A stretch of DNA of 64,000 nucleotides, taken from assembly GCA_009469675.1 (NCBI GenBank), contig SSSZ01000030.1, positions 62,001 to 126,000 of the forward strand. The letters are read 5' to 3'. The position numbers and the translations under genes are program-made. Positions 1 to 10,612 of this stretch are shown here, piece after piece. Origin of the DNA: Azonexaceae bacterium (GTDB lineage: Bacteria; Pseudomonadota; Gammaproteobacteria; Burkholderiales; Rhodocyclaceae). The notes under the pieces are model-generated. The model made no database searches and was not told where the DNA came from. It saw only the letters and a program-made list of their open reading frames with translations. The stretch's first letter is position 1; every line of letters starts with the position of its first letter.

Positions 1-308
1 CCCTCGGGGCAGAAGAGTCCGCACCAGACGCGCCCGAAGAGCACGGTGGCGATCATCACCCCGGGCCACCAGACGCCCCAGAAGGCGAACTGGGCGAAGA
101 GCCGCAGGTTGTCCCAGAGGTGGGCGCCTTCCGGCGGCAGGGGAAGAAAGGCGGGAACGACCACCAGGGTGGCGTAGACCGCGACGATCAGCCACTGGAT
201 GCCGCCGACCAGGCGCCGGTGGCGGCGCAGCCAGAGGCCCGCGGCGGCGAGGCGGCCGGGGGGCGCGGCGGGCCGGGCGGGGTGGAAGACGAGGGCATGG
301 TCGGCCAT
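1..308 (-). CDS. Membrane ferredoxin, FtrD-like (partial, N-terminus only)
   Basis: Only the first 102 codons are in the window; the gene continues off the left edge. The protein starts MADHALVF, has a hydrophobic segment at about residues 36-53 and a second around 75-95, and ends in GRVWCGLFCPEG, the first half of a polyferredoxin-type CxxxC iron-sulfur motif (NapH/CcoG/FtrD type). Its start lies 11 bases after the cupredoxin gene on the same strand, so it is probably the last visible member of the iron operon. In FtrABCD systems the membrane ferredoxin passes electrons for periplasmic iron handling. That assignment rests on context, because the ferredoxin domains are outside the window. A CcoG- or NapH-like protein is the alternative. 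Confidence 0.7.
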   Translation of the reverse strand, partial: MADHALVFHPARPAAPPGRLAAAGLWLRRHRRLVGGIQWLIVAVYATLVVVPAFLPLPPEGAHLWDNLRLFAQFAFWGVWWPGVMIATVLFGRVWCGLFCPE

Positions 309-318
309 GGCGGGCTTT

Positions 319-702
319 CTAGCGGGCCACGATCCGGCCCTGGGCGGTGGCCGGATGGAATTCGCCGAAGAACTTGTAGCTGCCCGGTTTGAGCGGCTGG
401 AAAACGAGGCTGGAACTGGCGCCAGGGGCGAGCACCTTTTCCTTGCGCAGTTCCACGCTCTCGAATTCCTCGGCGCCGGGGCCTTCGTTCCTGAGTTCCA
501 GGCGGAACTTGGTGTGGGCCGGCACCTCGATGGTTTCCGGGTAGAAGCGGCCGGCCTTCATGACGAGCTTGAAGGTCGGCAGCTCGTCCGCCGCCGCCGG
601 CGGCGCGCCGCTGAGGAGCAGGGCGAAGAGCACGCCGGCGATGCCCACCGACAACCAGGGGCTGGCGCCGAGGCGGCGTAACACGTCAAAGGCGGTGAAC
701 AT
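319..702 (-). CDS. Periplasmic cupredoxin-domain protein, FtrB-like
   Basis: 127 residues with a hydrophobic export segment at about 17-38 ending PPAAADE, followed by a single cupredoxin fold. The mature part has the pattern of small cupredoxin_1 proteins found with P19-type iron transporters (FKLVMKAGRFYPETIEVPA and later GSYKFFGEFHPA). In Bordetella and Brucella the matching FtrB is proposed to oxidise Fe(II) before uptake. The gene sits 10 bases from the porin gene stop and 11 bases before the ferredoxin gene, in one operon. The classic blue-copper ligand set is not obvious (a lone His near the end), so copper or iron binding is inferred from the family. Confidence 0.75.
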   Translation of the reverse strand: MFTAFDVLRRLGASPWLSVGIAGVLFALLLSGAPPAAADELPTFKLVMKAGRFYPETIEVPAHTKFRLELRNEGPGAEEFESVELRKEKVLAPGASSSLVFQPLKPGSYKFFGEFHPATAQGRIVAR

Positions 703-712
703 GGCGGTTTCC

Positions 713-2179
713 TCAGAAGGCGACGTTGGCCCGCAGGCCGATCACCCGGGCCGAACGGGCGTCCGGGTTGGCGCCCGGGCGGGCGATCCACTGGAAGTCG
801 GGGGTCAGTTCGAACTGAGGGGAAATGCGGTAGCGGTAGTAGATCTCGGCGAGTTTTTCCGCCCCCGCCGGGGTGAAGGTAAAGACACCGCTGCCATCGC
901 CGATCAGGTCGCCCTGGCCGCCGGCCCGGCGGTATTCGCCGGAGGCGTGCAGCCAGGCGCCGCCCAGGCCGACGGCGTCGGCGGCCCGGCCCCAGGCGCT
1001 GCCGTTGATCTCGGCGCCGGCGGCGAGGGCCTGGTCGAAGGCGAGTTCGCCCTTGACCAGCTTGCCGTAGCGGGCGAAAAGGTTGATTCCGTCGCTCACC
1101 CGCTGGTCGATCGAGACCCCCAGCCCGGCATGTTTGCCGCTGCGGCCGTCGAGTTCCGCCGCCCGGCTGCGGTTCCAGGCGTAGACGCGGTAATTGCCGC
1201 CGAGGCCGCCGAAGAGCTTGAGGTGTTTTTCCGCCTGCACCATGAGCAGCGGCGCGGCCAGGCTGCGCTGGTAATTGGCGCCCCGCTCGCCGGCCCCGAA
1301 AATGCCCAGGGAAAGCCGCCAGGGTTCGACCTTGGTGGTCTTGTTCACGTAGGCGGCGACGAAGCCGGGCTGGAAGCCGTTGGCGTCGACGCCGACTTCG
1401 CGGCCGGCATCGAGCAGGGGATTGTGGACGAATACCGAATTGAGGAACTGCTTGGCTTCGTCGCCGGCCGCGGTGTTCTGGTCGAAGAAGCCGAAGATGT
1501 CCATCTTGCCGAAGGTGAGTTCCAGGGTTTCCCGGGAGCGCGGCTTGAAACCGCCCAGGGGGAGCGGGATGGCCGCCTGGTACCAGGCCTGGCCGAGGAT
1601 GGCGACGGAATCGTCCGGGTTGGCGCCGCTCGCCCGGAAGGCGAGGGCGTTGGGGGCGCTGGCGAAGTGGCCGAGGTTGGAGAAGGGGGCGTTGAGTCCC
1701 AAGCCCTGGCCCATGCGGAAATGGGCGAACAGCTTGTGTTCGGTGTCGCCCATGGGTTTCAGGGGAAGTTCGACGGTGACGTCGGCCCGGTAGTTGAGCT
1801 GGCTGCCGCCGTCGCGGGTGCCCTTGGGCAGGCCGGAAGCGTGCTGGGCGACGGTGGCCAGCGCCGCGGTCGCCTTCAGCCCTTCCAGAGCCCCCACCGT
1901 CTTGGCTGATTTCTTCATGTCGAGGACGTCTTTTTCCGCCGCCTTGAGGCGCGAACTCAGTTCCGGTTCGTATTGCGAAATGCGCTCGCTGTCGAGGCCG
2001 GCGGCGAGCTTGTCGCTTTCGCCGCGCAGGGCCTTGACCTCTTTTTCCAGTTCGGCGTTGCGGGATTCGAGCTTGTCGAGCCGGGCCATCAGCTTTTCCA
2101 GCAGGGCGGCGTCGGCGGCCAGGACGGGCGTGGCCAGCCCCGCCGCGACGAGGGCGGCGTACAGGTGGGCGAATTTCAT
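713..2179 (-). CDS. OprB-family outer-membrane porin with N-terminal coiled coil
   Basis: 488 residues from the ATG at 2179, which gives a clean signal peptide (MKFAHLYAALVAAGLATPVLAA). Residues about 25-70 form a charged heptad coiled coil (LLEKLMARLDKLE, NAELEKEVKALR), as in trimeric or peptidoglycan-associated porins. The rest is a beta-barrel rich in aromatic and glycine residues and ends in Phe (GLRANVAF), the usual BamA signal. The layout fits carbohydrate-selective OprB porins. It starts 1 base after the P19 gene ends, so it is co-transcribed with iron-uptake genes. A porin between the P19 and cupredoxin genes is unusual; it may admit ferrous or chelated iron into the periplasm (inference). 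Confidence 0.75.
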   Translation of the reverse strand: MKFAHLYAALVAAGLATPVLAADAALLEKLMARLDKLESRNAELEKEVKALRGESDKLAAGLDSERISQYEPELSSRLKAAEKDVLDMKKSAKTVGALEGLKATAALATVAQHASGLPKGTRDGGSQLNYRADVTVELPLKPMGDTEHKLFAHFRMGQGLGLNAPFSNLGHFASAPNALAFRASGANPDDSVAILGQAWYQAAIPLPLGGFKPRSRETLELTFGKMDIFGFFDQNTAAGDEAKQFLNSVFVHNPLLDAGREVGVDANGFQPGFVAAYVNKTTKVEPWRLSLGIFGAGERGANYQRSLAAPLLMVQAEKHLKLFGGLGGNYRVYAWNRSRAAELDGRSGKHAGLGVSIDQRVSDGINLFARYGKLVKGELAFDQALAAGAEINGSAWGRAADAVGLGGAWLHASGEYRRAGGQGDLIGDGSGVFTFTPAGAEKLAEIYYRYRISPQFELTPDFQWIARPGANPDARSARVIGLRANVAF

Positions 2180-2180
2180 C

Positions 2181-2726
2181 TCAGTAGCCGCCTTTTTTGC
2201 CGATGCCGACGTAGGTGAATTCGTATTCGACTTCGAAGGGCTTGAACCACGGGCGGACGCCGGTGGCACGGTCGGTGTGGCGGCCGAAATGGGCGTGCTT
2301 GTTCTCGGAAGGCGGCAGGATGGTGTATTTCACCTTGTATTTGCCGGGGCCGGCGAGTTTGACGTTGTCGCCGTAGTGGGGGCCGTCGTTGGCCACCATG
2401 GGCATGAATTCGCCAGCGATTTTGAAATCGCCGCCGACCTTGGCGACTTCGAACTTGACCACCAGGTAGGGCACCCAGGCGCCTTCCTCGAAGCCGTTGG
2501 GGTTGTTGGCCAGCGCGTGGATGTCGGCCTCCAGGTGGATGTCGGATTCGGCGGCTTTTCTCATATGGCCGTCGGGTTCCATTTCCACGGGTTGCAGGTA
2601 GACGGCGGCGATTTCCATGCCCGCCTTGTGCTGCGGCGTGCCGATCGGGTATTCGAGCGCCAAGGCGGGGGCCGACAGGGCGGCGGCGAGAACGAAGGCG
2701 GCGATTTTTTTCTTGCTGTTGAACAT
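2181..2726 (-). CDS. P19-family periplasmic iron-binding protein, FtrA/FetP-like
   Basis: 181 residues beginning MFNSKKKIAAFVLAAALSAP, a clear signal peptide cleaved after ALA. The mature protein has the P19/Tp34 fold hallmarks: YPIGTPQHKAGMEIAAVYLQP, the metal-site segment MEPDGHM, a conserved ESDIHLEADIHA stretch and an Ig-like end (KPFEVEYEFTYVG). P19 proteins bind copper and iron through Met and His ligands and feed FTR1-type permeases. The ATG at 2726 is chosen because the upstream in-frame extension is low-complexity and lacks a signal peptide. It lies downstream of exbD and one base before the porin gene. No FTR1 permease is seen next to it, which is odd for the family. Confidence 0.88.
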   Translation of the reverse strand: MFNSKKKIAAFVLAAALSAPALALEYPIGTPQHKAGMEIAAVYLQPVEMEPDGHMRKAAESDIHLEADIHALANNPNGFEEGAWVPYLVVKFEVAKVGGDFKIAGEFMPMVANDGPHYGDNVKLAGPGKYKVKYTILPPSENKHAHFGRHTDRATGVRPWFKPFEVEYEFTYVGIGKKGGY

Positions 2727-2809
2727 GCTGTTGCTCCGGAAAAACTCTGGCTGGCTTGCCGCGGGGCTGGCTGGCTGGAGGGTGAGACGAGGAAGGATAG
2801 GGAAGGCGG

Positions 2810-3235
2810 TCAGGGGGCGGCGTCCCCGGGCTGGGTGACAAAGCCGATGCGGCTCAGCCCCTGGCGGGCGGCCGCCGCCATGACCTGGGCGACGGTTTCG
2901 TAGGGCGTGGTGCGTTCGGCCCGCAGGTGGATTTCCGGCTGGGGCTGCAGCGCCGCGGCGCCGGCCATGCGCTCGGCCAGGGTGGCGTGGTCGACGGCTT
3001 CGCCGTTCCAATAGACCTGGCTGCGCCCGTCGATGGCGACCTGGACGTTGTCCGGCTTGGTCAGATTGGGGGCCGATGTGGCCCGCGGCAGGTCGACCTT
3101 GACGGCGTGGGTGAGGAGCGGGGCGGTGACCATGAAGATGATGAGGAGGACGAGCATGACGTCGATGAGCGGCACCATGTTGATTTCGGCCAGGGGTTCC
3201 TGGTCGTCGCCGGCGTCGAGACTGGCAAAGGCCAT
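2810..3235 (-). CDS. exbD: Biopolymer transport protein ExbD
   Basis: 141 residues. An N-terminal cytoplasmic stretch is followed by one membrane helix carrying the essential aspartate (INMVPLIDVMLVLLIIFMV), then a periplasmic domain ending with the YETVAQVMAAAARQGLSRIGFVT pattern. With ExbB it forms the proton channel that energises TonB. The gene follows exbB by 10 bases in the iron operon. The family resemblance alone does not separate ExbD from TolR, but the tonB and hemP neighbours settle it. Confidence 0.93.
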   Translation of the reverse strand: MAFASLDAGDDQEPLAEINMVPLIDVMLVLLIIFMVTAPLLTHAVKVDLPRATSAPNLTKPDNVQVAIDGRSQVYWNGEAVDHATLAERMAGAAALQPQPEIHLRAERTTPYETVAQVMAAAARQGLSRIGFVTQPGDAAP

Positions 3236-3245
3236 GGCGGTCTCC

Positions 3246-4046
3246 TCAGCGCAGGGCCAGGCCCGGGTGGGCGGCCGGTTCGGCGGCTCCCTGGGCGCGG
3301 GCCAGGGCGATTACCCGTTCGCTGGTGGCGCGGGCGTCGGTGTGCATGGGGGAGGACTTGATGCCGGTGGACAGGAAGTTGAACACGTCGTAGCCGAAGG
3401 AGTTGAGCCGCGACAGGGTGTTGCGGCTGGCCCGGGCGAAGGCGTTGTAGGCGATGGCGGCGGGGATGGCGACGGCCAGCCCGAGGCCGGTCATGATGAG
3501 GGCCTCGCCCACCGGGCCGGCCACCTTGTCGAGGGTGCCCTGGCCGGAGACGCCGATGGCGATGAGGGCGTGGTAGATGCCCCAGACGGTGCCGAAGAGT
3601 CCGACGAAGGGCGCCGCCGACGCCACCGTGGCGAGAAAGGTCTGGCCGAATTCGAGGCTGGCCTTGTCTTCCTCGATGGCGCGCTTCAAGGCCCGGGTGA
3701 GCATGTCGTCGGGGGCGCCGAAGTCGATCAGGCTGCCGCCGGTGCCGGCCGCATCCTTGCAGCGGTTGTGCTGCTCGATGGCGGTGAAGCCGTGGTGGAG
3801 GAGATGGGAGAAGGGGTCGGTGGTACCCGTCTCGCGGATGCGGCGGGCCACGGCTTCGAGGTTGGGGGCCTCCCAGAAGGCCCGGAGGAAGGATTCGCTC
3901 CGGAAGCGCTGGCGGACCGCCTGGTAACCCTTGGTCACGATCAGATACCAGCTGCCGACCGAAGCCAGCAGCAAGAGGGCGAGGATGAAACGGGCGACGC
4001 CGTCGGCGTGGGTAAGGAAATGGGCGAAACCGAGGGATTGTTCCAT
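3246..4046 (-). CDS. exbB: Biopolymer transport protein ExbB (MotA/TolQ/ExbB proton channel)
   Basis: 266 residues with a first membrane helix near residues 18-40, a long cytoplasmic loop, and the family's paired C-terminal helices with the conserved TVASAAPFVGLFGTVWGIYHAL and GPVGEALIMTGLGLAVAIPA blocks. These line the ExbB pentamer around the ExbD helix. It is spaced 1 base from tonB and 10 from exbD, so TonB, ExbB and ExbD are made from one transcript. The role is to couple proton-motive force to TonB-dependent receptors in the outer membrane; none is encoded in the visible part of the operon. Confidence 0.93.
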   Translation of the reverse strand: MEQSLGFAHFLTHADGVARFILALLLLASVGSWYLIVTKGYQAVRQRFRSESFLRAFWEAPNLEAVARRIRETGTTDPFSHLLHHGFTAIEQHNRCKDAAGTGGSLIDFGAPDDMLTRALKRAIEEDKASLEFGQTFLATVASAAPFVGLFGTVWGIYHALIAIGVSGQGTLDKVAGPVGEALIMTGLGLAVAIPAAIAYNAFARASRNTLSRLNSFGYDVFNFLSTGIKSSPMHTDARATSERVIALARAQGAAEPAAHPGLALR

Positions 4047-4047
4047 G

Positions 4048-4686
4048 TCAGTCTTTCAGGGAAAAAGCGATAGGGACCAGCACCCAGGCGGCAAGCGCTT
4101 CGTCGCCCCGGCGGGCAGGGACGAATTTCCAGCGGCCGACTGCTTCGGCGGCGGCGTTGTCGAGGCGGGAAGAGCCGCTGCTGCGGTGGATCTGGACTTG
4201 CTGCGCCGCGCCGTCCGGCCCGACCAGGACGCGCAGGATGCTGCGGCCTTCTTCGCCGAGGCGGCGGGAGAGGGGCGGGTAGGCGGGGGGCGGGTTGTTG
4301 AGATAGGCGGCGTCGAAACGGGGTTCGACCACGGTGGCCGGCGCGGCGGGCACCGGCGGAGCGGGGGGCGCCTTTTCCGCCACCGCGACGCTCGGCGCCG
4401 CCGGCTCGCTGCTTTCCCGGGCCAGGACCGGCGGGGTCGGCGCCGGCTGGCGGTGGGGCGCCGGGAGCGGGCGTTTTTCCACCGGCCGGGGCTGGGGGCG
4501 GGAGACTTCAGGGGGCGGCGGGGCCGGCAGGAGCTCGACGCTGAGCGGGGTCAAGGCCGCCGGGAGAGGGACGATCTCCCAGGCAACCAGGCCGGAGGCC
4601 AAGACAAGATGGGCCACAACGACGCCCGCCAGTCCGGTTGGCGAAAGGCGGTGGGCGGCGGGGGAGGGGGCGAAGGCGGCGGTCAC
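4048..4686 (-). CDS. tonB: Energy transducer TonB
   Basis: 212 residues: one N-terminal membrane anchor (about residues 17-38, LAGVVVAHLVLASGLVAWEI), a long Pro-rich periplasmic spacer with Pro-Ala and Lys/Arg-Pro runs (about 50-118), and a C-terminal TonB domain (about 120-212) with the typical NPPPAYPPLSRRLGEEG entry and a KFVPAR core. It spans the periplasm to pull on TonB boxes of iron receptors. It is the second gene of the operon, 63 bases after hemP. High GC and Pro/Ala richness make antisense reading frames long here. Confidence 0.93.
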   Translation of the reverse strand: MTAAFAPSPAAHRLSPTGLAGVVVAHLVLASGLVAWEIVPLPAALTPLSVELLPAPPPPEVSRPQPRPVEKRPLPAPHRQPAPTPPVLARESSEPAAPSVAVAEKAPPAPPVPAAPATVVEPRFDAAYLNNPPPAYPPLSRRLGEEGRSILRVLVGPDGAAQQVQIHRSSGSSRLDNAAAEAVGRWKFVPARRGDEALAAWVLVPIAFSLKD

Positions 4687-4749
4687 GAAAAAGAACCTGG
4701 CTGACTGGCGGGAGGCGGGCTGGCTTGGTCTGGAACGAGAGAACGGGGG

Positions 4750-4926
4750 CTATTTGGTGAGAATCAGCTTGTTTTCCCGGGTTACCCGCAGCACGTAGCG
4801 CTGACCGGCGTGGATGATTTCAACCGCCGTGCGGCCCTGCAGAACCTGATGGCTGTTGACGCTGGGAAAGGGGGCGGGCAGGGTGTCGGTACCCCCGATG
4901 TGGGGCGAAACGGGCGTCTGGTTCAT
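4750..4926 (-). CDS. hemP: Hemin uptake protein HemP
   Basis: A 58-residue protein from the ATG at 4926. It contains the HemP hallmark at its C-terminus: a short segment VLQGRTAVEIIHAGQRYVLRV followed by NKLILTK. HemP/HmuP proteins are small, often first in betaproteobacterial iron operons, and in some species activate the haem receptor gene. A TTG codon 12 bases upstream could extend it by four residues but lies farther from any ribosome-binding sequence. It heads the operon directly after a Fur-type promoter, which fits strong iron-starvation induction. Confidence 0.9.
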   Translation of the reverse strand: MNQTPVSPHIGGTDTLPAPFPSVNSHQVLQGRTAVEIIHAGQRYVLRVTRENKLILTK

Positions 4927-4939
4927 GGTTGGTGCCAAT

Positions 4940-4991
4940 TGAATAATTGCGAATGGTTCGCATTATTCAGGATAATGAGAATTATTGTCAA
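4940..4991 (-). promoter_or_regulatory. Iron-regulated promoter with Fur box for the hemP operon
   Basis: On the minus strand a consensus -35 TTGACA (4991-4986) and an AATAAT -10 (4967-4962) are 18 bases apart. The spacer is filled by GATAATGAGAATTATTGTC (plus strand, 4971-4989), which matches the 19-base Fur consensus at nearly every position. A second, imperfect inverted repeat follows at 4940-4969 (arms TGAATAAT and ATTATTCA with inner GCGAA/TTCGC), overlapping the -10 and transcription start. Two adjacent Fur-type sites suggest tight repression in iron-replete cells. Fur binding is inferred from sequence. Confidence 0.85.
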
Positions 4992-5052
4992 CTACGGCTA
5001 GCCGACGCCGCCACCGGCAACGATTCCTCGACGCGGGGCCGGCACGTCGCTG

Positions 5053-5081
5053 CTGAGGGGAAACGCAGGTCGCTGTATAAT
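5053..5081 (+). promoter_or_regulatory. Putative ppa promoter
   Basis: A perfect TATAAT -10 box at 5076-5081 lies 33 bases before the ppa start codon. No good -35 is present at the expected distance; a TG directly precedes the -10. Confidence 0.5.
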
Positions 5082-5114
5082 CGGCCTTTCACCAACAACC
5101 CCGAAGAGATCGTC

Positions 5115-5663
5115 ATGGCACTCAATAACGTTCCGTCCGGCAAGTCCCTCCCCAACGATTTCAACGTCGTCATCGAAATCCCGATGCACGCCGATCCCGT
5201 CAAATACGAGGTCGACAAGGAAAGCGGCGCGATTTTCGTCGACCGTTTCATGTCCACCGCCATGCACTACCCCTGCAACTACGGCTACATTCCCCACACC
5301 ATCGCCGGCGACGGCGATCCGGTGGACGTCCTGGTGGTGACCCAGTTCGCCCTGCCGCCCGGCGTCGTGGTGCGCTGCCGTCCGATCGGCATGCTGGCCA
5401 TGACCGACGAGGCCGGTGCCGACGCCAAGCTGCTCGCCGTGCCGGTGGACAAGCTCACCCCCATGTACCGCAACGTCCAGACCCACGCCGACATGCCGCC
5501 CATCCTGCTCGACCAGATCGCCCACTTCTTCGAGCATTACAAGGATCTGGAGCCGGGCAAGTTCGTCAAGGTGAATGGCTGGTGCGGTCCGGAAGAAGCC
5601 AAGAAGGAAATCATGGAAGGCGTCACCCGCTACAACGACGCCAAGGACAAGCCCAACTTCTGA
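5115..5663 (+). CDS. ppa: Inorganic pyrophosphatase (family I)
   Basis: 182 residues, close to the length of bacterial family I soluble pyrophosphatases. Visible signature: the metal-binding DGDPVDVLV motif, the [15 protein letters not shown] strand with catalytic Lys and Glu, and NYGYIPHT. The enzyme hydrolyses pyrophosphate from biosynthetic reactions and is cytosolic. The ATG at 5115 is the family's start ([10 protein letters not shown]); the frame is open upstream but that extension is non-homologous. It stands alone, divergent from the hemP operon, with nadE 162 bases downstream. The spacer to nadE is very GC-rich and shows no gene. Confidence 0.96.
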   Translation: MALNNVPSGKSLPNDFNVVIEIPMHADPVKYEVDKESGAIFVDRFMSTAMHYPCNYGYIPHTIAGDGDPVDVLVVTQFALPPGVVVRCRPIGMLAMTDEAGADAKLLAVPVDKLTPMYRNVQTHADMPPILLDQIAHFFEHYKDLEPGKFVKVNGWCGPEEAKKEIMEGVTRYNDAKDKPNF

Positions 5664-5825
5664 GTTCCACCGTGATGCGGCCGGCCATCCTGCCCTGGAA
5701 GGCGCCGCCTTCACCGGCGCGGGCCGGCCGGCGCCGTGCCGCCGCCCGGCCCGGCGCCGCCTGCGGGCGGCGTCGTTGAGCCGCCCCGGCGTCAGTCTGA
5801 TTCCCCCCCCCGTTTGCCCCTGCCC

Positions 5826-7798
<1,973 letters not shown>

Positions 7799-7818
7799 GG
7801 CCGGGGAAGGAGAACGCC

Positions 7819-8169
7819 ATGGCCGCGGAATACGACATCGCCGCCCTCAAGGCCAGTCTCGTGCAGCAACTGGGGGACGAGGCGGCGATCTATCCGGTGC
7901 GCATTGAGCAGCGGTTCCCCCGCATCCTCGCTCGCATCGTCGATCTCTGGGGTACCTCGGCCTGCGACAACTACCTGCAGAGCCTGATGGTTTCGGACCG
8001 GACCGACCGCCAGGGCTTTCCCGCCGACGTGGCGACGGAAATCTTCCGCCTGTCGATGGCCCACGGTGCCCTCGGGCTGTCGTCCCAGACCAGCGCCAGC
8101 GGCTGGGCCGGCCTCGACGACGGCGAGCTGTACAAGAAAAGCATCAACCGCAAGGACAACGGCCGCTAA
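7819..8169 (+). CDS. Conserved hypothetical protein, 116 aa
   Basis: I do not recognise this family. The 116-residue product begins MAAEYDIAALKASLVQQLGDEAA, is soluble, has no signal peptide or membrane segment, and contains the notable stretches RIEQRFPRILARIVDLWGTSACDNYL and FPADVATEIFRLSMAH. Composition and codon use match the neighbouring core genes, so it is very likely real. It starts 20 bases after glnB with a GGGAAGGAG ribosome-binding site, which suggests translation with the P-II gene and perhaps a nitrogen-linked role (inference). Confidence 0.8.
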   Translation: MAAEYDIAALKASLVQQLGDEAAIYPVRIEQRFPRILARIVDLWGTSACDNYLQSLMVSDRTDRQGFPADVATEIFRLSMAHGALGLSSQTSASGWAGLDDGELYKKSINRKDNGR

Positions 8170-8214
8170 GCGACGTCGTTATCGCCCCGCCGTAGTAATC
8201 CGCATGGCCTTAGT

Positions 8215-8236
8215 GTTGCCGGCCTTGGCCGGCAAC
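8215..8236. repeat. Perfect inverted repeat between convergent genes
   Basis: GTTGCCGGCC and its exact complement GGCCGGCAAC are separated by TT. As RNA this would be an 8-9 bp GC-rich stem, between the convergent 116-aa gene and the Smr gene. There is no T-run on either side, so a rho-independent terminator is only a possibility. Confidence 0.5.
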
Positions 8237-8271
8237 CTTGGCCGCCGCTGCCCCAGCTCCCGCCGGCGCCT

Positions 8272-8832
8272 TTAACGCGAGCGCAGCAGGGCGATCAGCG
8301 CCCCGTCGCCGCCGTCCCGCGGCGGCGCCTGGCAGTAGGCCAGCACCTCGTTTTTCTGCATCAGCCAGCCGCGCACCAGGTGGCGCAGCACGGCTTGCCG
8401 CCCGGGCGAACCGATGCCCTTGCCGTGGATGATGCGCACGCAGCGGATGCCGGCCTTGACCGATGCGGCGATGAATGCCGCCAGCTGCAGCCGGGCTTCG
8501 TCCCGGTTGAGGCCGTGCAGGTCGATCTGGGCCTGGACGACCCAGCGGTTGCGGCGCAGATCCCGCAGCACCCCGGCCGCCATTCCCGGTCGCAAATAGG
8601 TGGGTTCGTCGCCGCCCTCGAGCCGGTCCTGCAGGCCGATGGGGCCGTGCAGGCTTTCCCCCAGGGCGGCCCGCTCGTCGGCCAGGTGCTGCAGGGGGCG
8701 GGGCGGCGGCCGGGGGCCGCCGAGATGGACCCGGTTGGCCGGCCTAAGCGGCCGGGCGTCAGCCACCGCGGAATGGAAGGCGGCCAGGTCTTCCGGGTCC
8801 GGCGGGGGCGAGACGTAGGGCCGTTTGGCCAT
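8272..8832 (-). CDS. Smr-domain protein (SmrA/SmrB type endonuclease family)
   Basis: 186 residues. The C-terminal half (about 95-186) is an Smr domain with IDLHGLNRDEARLQLAAFI, VRIIHGKGIGSP and the end segment EVLAYCQAPPRDGGDGALIALLR, the standard DLHG and HGKG motifs. The N-terminal half is a Pro/Arg-rich linker resembling other small proteobacterial Smr proteins. Smr domains nick nucleic acid; E. coli SmrB cleaves mRNA at collided ribosomes. Which activity applies here cannot be told from sequence. It ends toward the glnB cluster and follows trxB on the minus strand with a 22-base gap, so the two may share a transcript. Confidence 0.9.
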   Translation of the reverse strand: MAKRPYVSPPPDPEDLAAFHSAVADARPLRPANRVHLGGPRPPPRPLQHLADERAALGESLHGPIGLQDRLEGGDEPTYLRPGMAAGVLRDLRRNRWVVQAQIDLHGLNRDEARLQLAAFIAASVKAGIRCVRIIHGKGIGSPGRQAVLRHLVRGWLMQKNEVLAYCQAPPRDGGDGALIALLRSR

Positions 8833-8854
8833 GGCGCGGCGCCCCGGGAAGGAC

Positions 8855-9914
<1,060 letters not shown>

Positions 9915-9948
9915 AAACCCGTAACTACATGAACAAAAAGGGGAAAAC

Positions 9949-10611
9949 ATGGCGATGGTTACTCACGGTTTGAGCCTGGTGGTGCTTCGCAACGTGCCGC
10001 TTTTTGCCGGCCTCGACGAAGGCGAATTGGAGCGCCTGTCCAAGGTTTGCGGGCGGCGGCGCGCCGAGCGCGGCGAGTTCGTGGTGCGCGCCGGGGATAG
10101 TACCGATTCGCTCTACATCCTCATCAACGGCCGCGCCAAGGTCACCAACAGCGACGAAGAAGGCCGCGAAATCATCCTCGCCATGCTGGGGCCCGGCGAA
10201 TCCTTCGGCGAAATGGGCCTGATCGACGGCAGCCCGCGCTCCGCCGACGTCGTCGCCCTGGAGGCGAGCGAACTCCTGGTGCTCGGCCGCGACGAATTCC
10301 AGCGCTGCATGAAGGACAACTTCCAGGTCGCCTTGAAGCTCATGCAGGTGCTCGTGCGGCGCCTGCGCGAGGCCGACCGCAAGATCGAGAGCCTGGCGCT
10401 GCTCGACGTCTATGGCCGGGTGGCCCGCCTGCTCCTGGAGATGTCCGAACTGGTCGACGGCAAGCGCATCGTCAAGCGCAAGGTTTCCAAGCAGGACATG
10501 GCCCGCATGATCGGCGCTTCCCGCGAAATGGTGAGCAAGGTCGTGCGCGACCTGGAATTGAGCGGTTACATCGCCTACGAAGGAGATCGCCTGGTGATTA
10601 CCGGCGAATGA
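9949..10611 (+). CDS. Crp/Fnr-family transcriptional regulator
   Basis: 220 residues. A cyclic-nucleotide-binding domain (about 14-125) has the phosphate-cassette-like [23 protein letters not shown], close to the CRP cassette. The long dimer helix follows, then a C-terminal winged helix (about 150-220) with recognition region [22 protein letters not shown]. There are no N-terminal Fe-S cysteines, so it is not an oxygen-sensing FNR. The near-canonical cassette suggests cAMP or a similar ligand. It is adjacent to ftsK, whose start codon follows its stop by one base, so the two are probably one transcript. Confidence 0.9.
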   Translation: MAMVTHGLSLVVLRNVPLFAGLDEGELERLSKVCGRRRAERGEFVVRAGDSTDSLYILINGRAKVTNSDEEGREIILAMLGPGESFGEMGLIDGSPRSADVVALEASELLVLGRDEFQRCMKDNFQVALKLMQVLVRRLREADRKIESLALLDVYGRVARLLLEMSELVDGKRIVKRKVSKQDMARMIGASREMVSKVVRDLELSGYIAYEGDRLVITGE

Positions 10612-10612
10612 G

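Noticed and set aside
560..1909. Long plus-strand open frame opposite the porin
   Set aside because: It is antisense to a porin gene with signal peptide and terminal Phe. The plus product is Ala/Gly/Val-rich with no recognisable domain, as expected of high-GC antisense frames.
5664..5825. Possible small gene between ppa and nadE
   Set aside because: Extremely GC-rich with no ribosome-binding site or recognisable product; treated as spacer.
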